From positions 992,001 to 1,056,000 of the forward strand of contig NZ_CP132976.1 in NCBI RefSeq assembly GCF_030864005.1: 64,000 nucleotides of DNA, in the 5' to 3' direction. This document shows, in pieces, positions 43,070 to 51,294 of the stretch. This DNA comes from Achromobacter seleniivolatilans. Its GTDB lineage: Bacteria > Pseudomonadota > Gammaproteobacteria > Burkholderiales > Burkholderiaceae_B. A program made the position numbers and the translations under genes. Within the stretch, counting starts at the first letter, position 1; each line of letters opens with the position of its first letter. Below the pieces are notes generated by a model. That model had not been told where the DNA came from, searched no databases, and saw nothing but the letters and a program-made list of their open reading frames with translations.

Positions 43070-43660
43070 ATGCGATACGACACCGGGCACAAACAAAAGA
43101 CGCGCGAGCGCATTCTGCATGTTGCGGCGCGCGAAGTGCGCACCGTCGGGCCGCAGCAGGTGGGTGTGGCGGCTGTGATGCAAGAGGCTGGCCTGACGCA
43201 CGGCGGGTTCTACGCGCACTTTCCGTCCAAGGATGCGCTGGTGGCCGCGTCCATCGGCCATATGTTCGACGAGGCCCTGACGCTGGCCGCCAAGCGGATG
43301 CGCGGCGTCACGCCCGCTGCGGGCCTTGCGGCTTACCTGGATGCCTATCTGTCGACTGCCCATTGCAATGCGCGTGGCCGCGGCTGCCCGCTGGTGGCCT
43401 TGGCCGCGGACCTGCCACGCCTGCCCGAGGCCAGCCGCGAGGCATTTGCTGCGGGCCAACGCCGCTTGATACAGGCATTGGCGGCCGCGATGGAACAGGT
43501 GGGTTACGCCGAGCCGCAAGCGCTTGCGCAGTCTGTGCTGGCTGAACTGGCCGGCACCGTTTCCCTGGCCCGCTGCGAGACCGATGAGCAGCGGGTGAAC
43601 GTGATGCTGGCGGATGCCCGTCGGCTCTTGAAGGCCCGTCTGGGCCTGGAGCAATCCTGA
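43070..43660 (+). CDS. TetR/AcrR-family transcriptional regulator
   Basis: A 196-residue protein: KTRERILHVAAREVRTVGPQ, VAAVMQEAGLTHGGFYAHFP, then a ligand domain. GFYAHFPSKDAL and RGRGCPLVALAADL are typical of the TetR group next to acyl-CoA or aromatic pathways. It is preceded by a 42-base palindrome and its TGA overlaps the thioesterase start (TGATG), so regulator and enzymes form one transcript. Confidence 0.92.
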   Translation: MRYDTGHKQKTRERILHVAAREVRTVGPQQVGVAAVMQEAGLTHGGFYAHFPSKDALVAASIGHMFDEALTLAAKRMRGVTPAAGLAAYLDAYLSTAHCNARGRGCPLVALAADLPRLPEASREAFAAGQRRLIQALAAAMEQVGYAEPQALAQSVLAELAGTVSLARCETDEQRVNVMLADARRLLKARLGLEQS

Positions 43661-44169
43661 TGACCTCTCAATCCGTTTCATCCGTTGTGCGCGAGCCCAG
43701 TCTGGTCGATGAGGCTGGCGCGGGCCTGGACGGCCTGGCGCAGTTGCGGGCCTTGATGGCATCCGGCCGCAAGCCCGGCATTCTGGTGTCGCTGGATTTT
43801 GATTTTGTGGAAGTTGAAGCGGGGCGCGCTGTATTTGCCGGCACCCCCGGGCCGCATGCCTACAACCCGATCGGCACCGTTCACGGCGGCTACGCCGCAA
43901 CCCTGCTGGATTCCGCTTGCGGCTGCGCGGTGCATTCCCAGTTGTCCGCCGAGCAGGCCTATACAACGCTGGAGCTGAAGGTGGCTTATCACAAGGCGGT
44001 GACCCGTCACAGTGGTCTGCTGCGCGCTGAAGGGCGCGTGATGTCCTTGGGACAACGCGTGGCTTATGCCGAAGCCAAGCTGATTGACGCGCAGGGCCGC
44101 CTGCTGGCTTCCGCTACATCAACCCTGCTGGTGTTTGCCCGGCCGGCGTCTGCCGCGCCGGCTGCATGA
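43660..44169 (+). CDS. PaaI-type hotdog-fold thioesterase
   Basis: A 169-residue protein. The hotdog helix HGGYAATLLDSACGCAVHS, preceded by AYNPIGTV, and the strand YTTLELKVAYHKAVTRHSG define a PaaI/4HBT_2 acyl-CoA thioesterase. It follows the TetR gene with a one-base overlap and precedes a thiolase by 12 bases. It probably removes CoA from a pathway product or a toxic acyl-CoA. Confidence 0.9.
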   Translation: MTSQSVSSVVREPSLVDEAGAGLDGLAQLRALMASGRKPGILVSLDFDFVEVEAGRAVFAGTPGPHAYNPIGTVHGGYAATLLDSACGCAVHSQLSAEQAYTTLELKVAYHKAVTRHSGLLRAEGRVMSLGQRVAYAEAKLIDAQGRLLASATSTLLVFARPASAAPAA

Positions 44170-44181
44170 AAGGATGAAACC

Positions 44182-45369
44182 ATGATTGCCGATGACCCGA
44201 TTGTGATTGTTTCCGCAGTACGCACGCCGCTAGGCCGTTTTTTGGGGGCGTTGTCGCCGGTGCCCGCCGCTGAACTGGGCGCAGTGGCGATACGCGCCGC
44301 TCTGGACCGCGGTGGCGTGCCCGCGGCTCGTGTGGATGAGGTATTGATGGGTTGCGTGCTGCCCGCCGGCCAGGGCCAAGCGCCCGCGCGCCAGGCCTTG
44401 CGGGGTGCCGGTGTGCCGGACGCCGTGGGCGCGACGACGATCAACAAAGTGTGCGGTTCCGGCATGAAAGCCGCGATGATCGCGCATGACCAGATTCTGG
44501 CTGGGGCCATTGATGTGGCGGTGGCGGGCGGCATGGAGTCGATGAGCAACGCGCCTTATCTGCTGAAGAAAGCGCGGTCGGGTTATCGGTTTGGCCATGA
44601 GCAGATTTTTGACCATTTGGCGCTGGACGGGCTGGAAGACGCCTACGAAGCCGGGCGCCCGATGGGCGACTTCGGGGAAAGCGCGGTCGAAGCCTATGGT
44701 TTTACGCGAGCCGACCAGGACGCATACGCAGCCGAAACGCTGCGGCGTGCCCGGCAGGCGGTGGAATCGGGAGCGTTTGCCGCCGAGATCGCGCCGGTGG
44801 ATGTGCCCGCCAAGGGCGGGGCGGTCCGGGTGGATCAAGACGAAAACCCCTTGAAGGTATCGCCCGAAAAAATCCCCGCGCTGAAACCCGCATTCCGCGC
44901 CAACGGCACGATTACCGCCGCCAGCGCGTCTGCCAATGCGGATGGCGCGGCGGCCTTGGTGCTCGCGCGTGAATCTGTTGCGCGGCGCGAAGGCTGGCCC
45001 GTGCTGGCGCGCATTCACGGCCATGCGACGCACAGTCAGGAGCCGGCCTGGTACACCACGGCGCCCATCCCTGCGATCCGCAAGTTGCTGGACAAGGCGG
45101 GTTGGCAGGTGCAGGACGTGGACTTGTTCGAGATCAATGAGGCTTTTGCCGTCGTGGCCATGGCCGCCGCGAAGGATCTGGGCATAGCCCGGGAGCGGCT
45201 GAACGTCAACGGCGGCGCTTGCGCGCTGGGCCATCCTATCGGCGCGACAGGCGCGCGGCTGATCGTGACCCTGCTGCATGCGTTGCAGGCGCGAGGCCTT
45301 AAACGCGGTGTGGCGGCACTGTGTATTGGCGGCGGTGAGGCGACGGCGGTGGCGATCGAACGAGTCTGA
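44182..45369 (+). CDS. Acetyl-CoA acetyltransferase (thiolase)
   Basis: A 395-residue thiolase with the acyl-carrying Cys91 (INKVCGSGMKA), the GHP histidine in GGACALGHPIGATGARL, the NEAF motif in FEINEAFAV and a second cysteine in LCIGGGEATA. Full length and complete active site. AAAGGATG precedes the start. Condenses two acetyl-CoA or cleaves 3-ketoacyl-CoA; chain length cannot be told. Confidence 0.95.
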   Translation: MIADDPIVIVSAVRTPLGRFLGALSPVPAAELGAVAIRAALDRGGVPAARVDEVLMGCVLPAGQGQAPARQALRGAGVPDAVGATTINKVCGSGMKAAMIAHDQILAGAIDVAVAGGMESMSNAPYLLKKARSGYRFGHEQIFDHLALDGLEDAYEAGRPMGDFGESAVEAYGFTRADQDAYAAETLRRARQAVESGAFAAEIAPVDVPAKGGAVRVDQDENPLKVSPEKIPALKPAFRANGTITAASASANADGAAALVLARESVARREGWPVLARIHGHATHSQEPAWYTTAPIPAIRKLLDKAGWQVQDVDLFEINEAFAVVAMAAAKDLGIARERLNVNGGACALGHPIGATGARLIVTLLHALQARGLKRGVAALCIGGGEATAVAIERV

Positions 45370-45430
45370 CAGGCTGCATGGCTCGGCGGCTTTGGGTAGT
45401 ATTGCCGGCATATCCAAAGGAGACCGCCCC

Positions 45431-46924
45431 ATGTCCACCGCAACGCCGGCCGCAGCCGCTCAGTTGAACGATATTGTCGCCATGCCCGCGCACGCGCTGT
45501 CTGACGCGATCCGCACGCGCCAGGTGTCCTGTGTTGACGTCATGACCGCCTACCTGGCGCATATCGACCAGACCAACCCCAAGGTCAACGCGATCGTTGC
45601 CCGCCGCGACAGCGGCGAATTGCTGCGCGAGGCCGGCGAACGTGACGCGCAATTGGCAGCGGGGCAGTGGCTGGGCTGGATGCACGGCATGCCGCAAGCG
45701 CCCAAGGATCTGACGGCGGTGCGCGGCATGGTGACCTCCATGGGGTCGCTCGTGCATAAGGACCTGGTTACGCCGCATGACTCGATCATGATCGAGCGGG
45801 TGCGCGCGTCAGGCGCCATCTTTATCGGCCGCAGCAACGTGCCGGAATTTGGTCTGGGATCTCACACCTATAACCGGGTGTACGGCACTACCGGCAACCC
45901 GTATGACCCCTCCAAGACCGCAGGCGGCAGCAGCGGCGGTGCGGCAGCTGCCTTGGCTGCCCGCATGTTGCCGGTGGCTGATGGCAGCGACTTCGGCGGC
46001 TCCCTGCGCAACCCGGCGGCGTTTTGCAACGTCTACGGCATGCGCCCTTCGGCGGGCCGCGTGCCCGCAGGGCCGTCGCCGGAGGTGTTTCTGAAACAGC
46101 TTGCCTACGAAGGGCCGATGGGCCGTTCGCCGCGCGACGTGGCGATGCTGCTGTCGGTGATGGCGGGCCACGACAAGCGCGCGCCGCTTTCCCTTTCAGA
46201 CGACCCCGCAAGTTTCGCGCAGCCCTTGGATGCCGAATTGCGCGGCAAGCGCGTGGGTTGGCTCGGAGACTGGAATGGCTACCTGCCGATGGAACCGGGC
46301 ATCCTGGACCTGTGTACGCAGGCGTTGGCCGATCTGGCGACGGTAGGGTGTGATGTGGCGGACTATCAGGTGCCTTTCTCGGGTGAACGCTTGTGGCGCA
46401 TCTGGCTGGCCCACCGCCATTTGATGGTGGGCGGCCAATTCCATGCCCTGGTCCAAAACCCCGAGACGCGCCAACTCGTCAAACCCGCCTTGATCTGGGA
46501 GGTCGAGGGGCTGGAGGGCATGACGGCGCGCCAGGTGTACCAGGCTACCGAGGAGCGCAGCGCCTGGTATCAGACCGTGCTGCGCATGTTCGAAGACGTG
46601 GATTATCTGGCCGTGCCGTCGGCCCAGCTGTTTCCCTTTGATGCGGCGCTGGACTGGCCGCGCCAGATTGCCGGGCGTCCCATGGACACCTACCACCGCT
46701 GGATGGAAACCGTTACCCCCTGGACGCTGGCCGGCTGCCCGGTCATCAGCGTGCCGGTAGGCTTTGGCCCGCAGGGCTTGCCTATGGGGATGCAGCTGAT
46801 CGGCCCGCCCCGGGCCGACCTGGCCGTGCTGCAACTGGCCCATGCCTACGATCAGGTGCGCGATTGGGTGCAGGCGCGCCCGCCGCAAACCCTGTGGCAG
46901 AGCGGCGCTTCGACGCAAATTTAA
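45431..46924 (+). CDS. Amidase-signature family amidase
   Basis: A 497-residue amidase. The Ser-cisSer-Lys triad is clear: Lys92 (APKDLTAV), cis-Ser167 in TAGGSSGGAAAA and the nucleophile Ser191 in GSDFGGSLRNPAA, with the standard spacing of 75 and 24 residues. The signature GSDGGGS is changed to GSDFGGS. AAAGGAGA precedes the ATG at 45431. It lies 61 bases after the thiolase and may be the last gene of that operon, but the link in function is not obvious. Confidence 0.9.
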   Translation: MSTATPAAAAQLNDIVAMPAHALSDAIRTRQVSCVDVMTAYLAHIDQTNPKVNAIVARRDSGELLREAGERDAQLAAGQWLGWMHGMPQAPKDLTAVRGMVTSMGSLVHKDLVTPHDSIMIERVRASGAIFIGRSNVPEFGLGSHTYNRVYGTTGNPYDPSKTAGGSSGGAAAALAARMLPVADGSDFGGSLRNPAAFCNVYGMRPSAGRVPAGPSPEVFLKQLAYEGPMGRSPRDVAMLLSVMAGHDKRAPLSLSDDPASFAQPLDAELRGKRVGWLGDWNGYLPMEPGILDLCTQALADLATVGCDVADYQVPFSGERLWRIWLAHRHLMVGGQFHALVQNPETRQLVKPALIWEVEGLEGMTARQVYQATEERSAWYQTVLRMFEDVDYLAVPSAQLFPFDAALDWPRQIAGRPMDTYHRWMETVTPWTLAGCPVISVPVGFGPQGLPMGMQLIGPPRADLAVLQLAHAYDQVRDWVQARPPQTLWQSGASTQI

Positions 46925-46937
46925 GGCGGCCGCTTAC

Positions 46938-46978
46938 GGGAAAACACAAGTGCTTGTAAGCAAGCTTTGCGTTTTCCC
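46938..46978. terminator. Compound hairpin after the amidase gene
   Basis: GGGAAAAC and GTTTTCCC (46938-46945, 46971-46978) enclose two overlapping small hairpins, ACAAG-TG-CTTGT and GCTTG-TAAG-CAAGC. No long T-run follows, so it may terminate only partly. The rest of the gap to 47170 holds an AATAAT-TAGAG-ATTATT repeat (47043-47059) ahead of the wsp operon. Confidence 0.45.
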
Positions 46979-47170
46979 CAACGAACAGCGCTAAGTTCTA
47001 GCCATTCTGCGGTTTTTCATCCCTGATTGGGCTAGCCTTTGCAATAATTAGAGATTATTCCCACATCCCGTAAAGGGCTGATGATGGGCGCGCGGTACGC
47101 CTGCGTCTCATCGTCCAGGGCCGTCCCTGTGGGGCGTAGACGAGTTGAACCCGTACAAAGGTCTCCCGGC

Positions 47171-48790
47171 ATGAAGAATCTGACACTCCGCCAGCGCATC
47201 CTGGCCAGCTTTCTGGTCATCCTGGCCATCATGGCCCTGATGGTGGTGGTGGATTACCGGCGTCTGCTTCATATCGAGGAAGAGGTCGCCACGATCAATA
47301 CCGATGCGGTGCCTGGCATCTACTACAGCACGTCGATACGTGCGGCGTGGTTTGCGGGTTTTGTGGTGGTGCAAGACGCTTTCAATAGCGACAACGAGCA
47401 AGAGCGCCGCACGGCCCTTGAAGCGCTGCCCCAGAACGATCAAATGCTGGCAGAGCATATCGAGCTGTACCGGCGCACCATCGCCCGTGGCGATGATCGC
47501 CAGTTGTTCGACGATTTCGAAAAAGATCTGCGGGATTACCGGCGCATCCGGGCGGATATTCTGGCTCCGGCGAATCTGGCCAATACTGCCCAGGCGCAGG
47601 CGCGCATCAAAGCCGAGCTGCGGCCGGCGTTCTACAAAGGCCGAGATCTGCTTGCCCGTATGGTGGCCGAGAACAAGAAGCAAGCCGATGAATCCGCCAT
47701 CAGCATCCAGACGTCTGTCGATAAGGCCGAAGTGGGCATGCTTGTCTCGCTTGCCATGGCAATTTTTGCCTCCATCATCTGCGGCTTCCTGCTGCTGCGC
47801 GCCATCGTCAATCCGATGCGCGATATTGTCAAAACCCTGGCAGCCACTGGCGGCGGCGACCTGACCCGCCGTTTGGCACTGGCCCGCAAGGACGAATTCA
47901 ACGCCATCGAAACCGGTTTTAACGGCATGGTTGATGAGCTGACCGGCTTGGTCGGCAAGACACAGCGTTCTGCTGTGCAAGTGGCGACGTCGGTGACGGA
48001 AATTGCCGCGACCTCCAAGCAGCAGCAGGCCACGGCATCCGAGGTGGCCGCCACCACGACCGAGATCGGCGCGACCTCGCGCGAAATTTCTGCCACCTCG
48101 CGCGAGCTGGTCCGCACGATGACGGAAGTGTCGGGTGCGGCCGAGCAGACCGCCGCGCTGGCCGGTAGCGGGCAGGTCGGATTGGCCCGCATGGAAGACA
48201 CGATGCGCAACGTGGTGGGCGCAGCCGGTTCGGTCAATGCCAAATTGGCGATCCTGAACGAAAAGGCCGGCAACATCACGCAAGTGGTTACCACCATTAC
48301 TAAAGTGGCGGATCAGACCAATCTGCTGTCGCTGAACGCGGCGATTGAAGCCGAGAAGGCGGGCGAGTATGGCCGCGGTTTTGTGGTCGTGGCCACCGAA
48401 ATCCGCCGCCTGGCCGACCAGACCGCTGTTGCGACCTATGACATTGAACAGATGGTGCGCGAGATCCAGTCGTCGGTGTCCGCTGGCGTGATGGGCATGG
48501 ACAAGTTCTCTGAAGAAGTGCGGCGCGGCATGGCGGACATGCAGCAGGTTGGCGACCAGTTGTCGCAGATCATCCAGCAAGTGCAGACGCTGGCGCCGCG
48601 CGTGCAAATGGTCAATGAAGGCATGCAAGCGCAGGCCACTGGCGCAGAACAAATCAATCAGGCATTGCAGCAACTAAGTGATGCCGCGCAGCAAACCGTG
48701 GAATCCTTGCGTCAATCCAGTCTGGCCATTGAAGAACTGACGCTGGTGGCCAACGACCTGCGTAGCGGCGTGTCACGCTTCAAAGTGTGA
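47171..48790 (+). CDS. wspA: Methyl-accepting chemotaxis protein WspA
   Basis: A 539-residue receptor. Membrane segments at ~9-27 ([20 protein letters not shown]) and ~190-210 ([20 protein letters not shown]) flank a periplasmic four-helix domain. A HAMP domain follows, then the signalling hairpin with tip [20 protein letters not shown]. In Wsp systems WspA senses surface contact and forms lateral clusters that switch on WspE. The start at 47171 matches the expected N-terminus. First gene of a seven-gene operon, overlapping wspB by 4 bases. Confidence 0.95.
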   Translation: MKNLTLRQRILASFLVILAIMALMVVVDYRRLLHIEEEVATINTDAVPGIYYSTSIRAAWFAGFVVVQDAFNSDNEQERRTALEALPQNDQMLAEHIELYRRTIARGDDRQLFDDFEKDLRDYRRIRADILAPANLANTAQAQARIKAELRPAFYKGRDLLARMVAENKKQADESAISIQTSVDKAEVGMLVSLAMAIFASIICGFLLLRAIVNPMRDIVKTLAATGGGDLTRRLALARKDEFNAIETGFNGMVDELTGLVGKTQRSAVQVATSVTEIAATSKQQQATASEVAATTTEIGATSREISATSRELVRTMTEVSGAAEQTAALAGSGQVGLARMEDTMRNVVGAAGSVNAKLAILNEKAGNITQVVTTITKVADQTNLLSLNAAIEAEKAGEYGRGFVVVATEIRRLADQTAVATYDIEQMVREIQSSVSAGVMGMDKFSEEVRRGMADMQQVGDQLSQIIQQVQTLAPRVQMVNEGMQAQATGAEQINQALQQLSDAAQQTVESLRQSSLAIEELTLVANDLRSGVSRFKV

Positions 48791-49338
48791 ACGGCGCCAT
48801 GGCGGAGCTTGCCCCCCAATTGCCCACGGCCGGCCCTGCCGCCGCAGGACGCCGGCTGTATCTGCTGTTTCGCATCGGCGACGACCGCTATGCGCTGGAT
48901 GCGGGCGATGTGGTCGAGGTGCTGGGTTTGCGCGCGTTAAAGCAGGTGCCCGGCACGCCCGATTGGGTAGCTGGCATGCTGGACCGCCGTGGCGTGCCGG
49001 TGCCCGTTATCGACATGAGCGCACTGGCCGGCGCCGGGGCGGCGGTTACCGTTACCAGCACTCGCCTGGCGCTGGTTCGCTACCAGCCGGATTCGCTTGC
49101 GGACAGCCGTGTGCTGGGTTTGATTCTGGAACAGGCGACCGAAACCGTGCACTACGATCCGGCCGCATTCCAACCGTATGGACTGGACAACCCCGACGCC
49201 CGCTATCTGGGCCCAGTCCTGACGGATACCCGCGGCATGGTGCAAGCGGTGCGCGTCAATGACATGTTGCCCGCGTCCGTGCGAGTACTGTTGTTCCCAC
49301 AGACGGCTGATGCCGCGAGCGGCGGAGGTCAAGCATGA
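48787..49338 (+). CDS. wspB: CheW-like adaptor WspB
   Basis: A 183-residue CheW-domain protein ([47 protein letters not shown]). It links WspA to the WspE kinase. The GTG at 48787 overlaps the wspA stop (GTGA); an ATG at 48799 is an alternative. Confidence 0.92.
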   Translation: MNGAMAELAPQLPTAGPAAAGRRLYLLFRIGDDRYALDAGDVVEVLGLRALKQVPGTPDWVAGMLDRRGVPVPVIDMSALAGAGAAVTVTSTRLALVRYQPDSLADSRVLGLILEQATETVHYDPAAFQPYGLDNPDARYLGPVLTDTRGMVQAVRVNDMLPASVRVLLFPQTADAASGGGQA

Positions 49339-50639
49339 CGCTGGTCGACGATTTCAGTGCTGTGCTCAAGCGCAAGATCGGGCTGGATAGCGGATCTATC
49401 GGCAAGGCAGCCGTTGAACGCGCGGTGCGGCACCGCATGAATGCCGCGGGGGTAGAGGACGAGCATGACTACCTGATGCGCGTACAGACATCGTCCGCCG
49501 AAATGCAGCAGCTGATAGAAGCGGTAGTGGTGCCAGAGACGTGGTTCTTCCGCTATCCCGAGTCGCAAGCGGCGATGGCCGCGCTTGCGCGTGAACGTCT
49601 GTTTGCGGCGGGTGTGCCGCAAGACCGGGTGCTGCGCGTACTAAGCGTGCCGTCGTCCACGGGCGAAGAGCCTTACTCTATCGCCATGGCATTGTTGGAC
49701 GCCGGGGTGCCTGCGCCGCGTTTCCATGTGGATGCGGTGGACATCAGTGAGCGCGTGATCGATTTTGCGCGGCATGCGGTGTTTGGGCGCAACTCTTTCC
49801 GTGGCGATGATCTGGCGTTTCGCGAGCGCCACTTCACCGAGAGCGCCGATGGTTATCAATTATCGGCGCTGGTGAAAGAGCGGGTCCGCTTCCGGCAGGG
49901 CAATCTGTTTGACTCCTATCTACTGCTGGGCGTGGCGCCCTACGATTTTGTCTTCTGCCGCAATCTGTTGATTTACTTTGATGCGCCCACTCAGGAGCGC
50001 GCGGTGCAGGTGCTGCGTCGCCATACGCGCGAAGATGGCGTGATATTCGTGGGGCCTGCGGAAACCAGCCTGCTTACCGCTCGCCGCCTGCCCGCCGTGC
50101 CCGCGGCCAGGTCATTCGCGTTTTTCGCGCAAGCCTTGCCAGCGCCCGCCGAACTGCCGGCGGTGTCCAAGCCCATCGTCCATGCCTGGACACCGCCCAG
50201 GCGGCCCGTCGCGCAGACGCCGGTGGCGCGCTTGCCAGTGCCGCATGCTGCCATTGCCCCCGCCACGCCGATTCAGGCGATGGCGCCAGCCCCGGCCGCT
50301 TCAAGCCTGCCTGCTTCAGCGCAGGCGTCTCAAGCGTCGTTGCGGCAGATCGAGACGCTGGCGGATCAGGGCCGCGTACAAGAAGCCTTGAACCAATGCC
50401 GTGCGTATATCGACATTCATGGGGCCAGCGCCGAGGCCTTGTATCTATCGGGTCTACTGCAAGACGCAGCGGGCGACGCCCGCCAGGCGCAAGCCGCCTA
50501 TCGCAAGGCGCTGTACTTAGAGCCAGGCCATCGTGAAGCGCTGTTGCACCTGGCGGCATTGGTGGCTTCCGAGGGCGATCACGAAGGCGCTAGCCGCCTT
50601 CAGGCGCGTGCGGCGCGACAGGAGGCCAGACGTGAGTGA
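49335..50639 (+). CDS. wspC: CheR-type methyltransferase WspC with TPR tail
   Basis: A 434-residue protein. Residues ~1-260 are CheR: VVPETWFFRYPESQAAMAAL, SVPSSTGEEPYSIAMAL (SAM site), YDFVFCRNLLIYFD. A Pro/Ala linker leads to a C-terminal TPR region (RVQEALNQCRAYIDIHGASA, DARQAQAAYRKALYLEPGHR). It methylates glutamates of WspA and keeps the system active. Overlaps wspB by 4 bases and wspD by 8. Confidence 0.94.
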   Translation: MTLVDDFSAVLKRKIGLDSGSIGKAAVERAVRHRMNAAGVEDEHDYLMRVQTSSAEMQQLIEAVVVPETWFFRYPESQAAMAALARERLFAAGVPQDRVLRVLSVPSSTGEEPYSIAMALLDAGVPAPRFHVDAVDISERVIDFARHAVFGRNSFRGDDLAFRERHFTESADGYQLSALVKERVRFRQGNLFDSYLLLGVAPYDFVFCRNLLIYFDAPTQERAVQVLRRHTREDGVIFVGPAETSLLTARRLPAVPAARSFAFFAQALPAPAELPAVSKPIVHAWTPPRRPVAQTPVARLPVPHAAIAPATPIQAMAPAPAASSLPASAQASQASLRQIETLADQGRVQEALNQCRAYIDIHGASAEALYLSGLLQDAAGDARQAQAAYRKALYLEPGHREALLHLAALVASEGDHEGASRLQARAARQEARRE

Positions 50640-51294
50640 ATCCCTGACACGGCTGTCCGACGTGGACGATTGCTGGAACCGCATCGGCATACGCGGCGAC
50701 AAGAGCTGTGAACACTTGGCGGGGCATGTGCATTGCCGCAATTGTCCAACCTACGCCGACGCTGCCAAGCGCATTCTCGACCGCTTGCCTCCGCAGATGG
50801 ACGTTTTGGACAGCGAACCCGCAGCGCGCGACGTGACCAATCTGTCGTCGTTGCTGGTGTTCCGGCTGAACCAGGAATGGCTGGGTTTGCCGACCCGGGC
50901 GCTGGACGAAGTGGCGCCAACGCGGGCCATTCTGTCGCTGCCTCATCGGCGTGACCCAGCGGTATTGGGCGTGACGAACGTGCGCGGCACTTTGACGGTG
51001 TGCGTGTCGCTGGCTCGCCTGTTGGGTCTGGGTGCGGGGCCGTCCGACACGCGCGACCGGCCAGCGGCGGCGCGCATGTTGATCTTTGGCGGTGCGGGGC
51101 GCGCGGTGGTGCTGCCCGTGGATGAGGTTGAGGGGATCGTGGCTGTAGACATGGGGGCGCTTGAACCGCTGCCCTCTACCGTGGACGGCGCAAGCCTTAA
51201 GTATTCGCGCGGCGTGGCGCGTTGCGGTGACCGCAGCGTGGGCGTATTGGACGAGAATTCGCTGATGCAAGCTTTGGAACGGAGTCTGGCGTGA
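50632..51294 (+). CDS. wspD: CheW-like adaptor WspD
   Basis: A 220-residue protein starting at the GTG at 50632, with AGGAGG seven bases upstream inside wspC. The CheW domain occupies residues ~70-210 (LLVFRLNQEWLGLPTRALDE, VTNVRGTLTVCVSLARLLGL). Before it lies a cysteine-rich leader, Cys14, Cys26, Cys35 and Cys38 (DDCWNRIG, HVHCRNCPTY), not part of CheW. The second adaptor is characteristic of Wsp systems. Confidence 0.93.
   Translation: MSESLTRLSDVDDCWNRIGIRGDKSCEHLAGHVHCRNCPTYADAAKRILDRLPPQMDVLDSEPAARDVTNLSSLLVFRLNQEWLGLPTRALDEVAPTRAILSLPHRRDPAVLGVTNVRGTLTVCVSLARLLGLGAGPSDTRDRPAAARMLIFGGAGRAVVLPVDEVEGIVAVDMGALEPLPSTVDGASLKYSRGVARCGDRSVGVLDENSLMQALERSLA

Noticed and set aside
47108..48673. 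521-codon minus frame opposite wspA
   Set aside because: Gln/His/Arg-rich shadow of the receptor gene with no ribosome binding site or motif.
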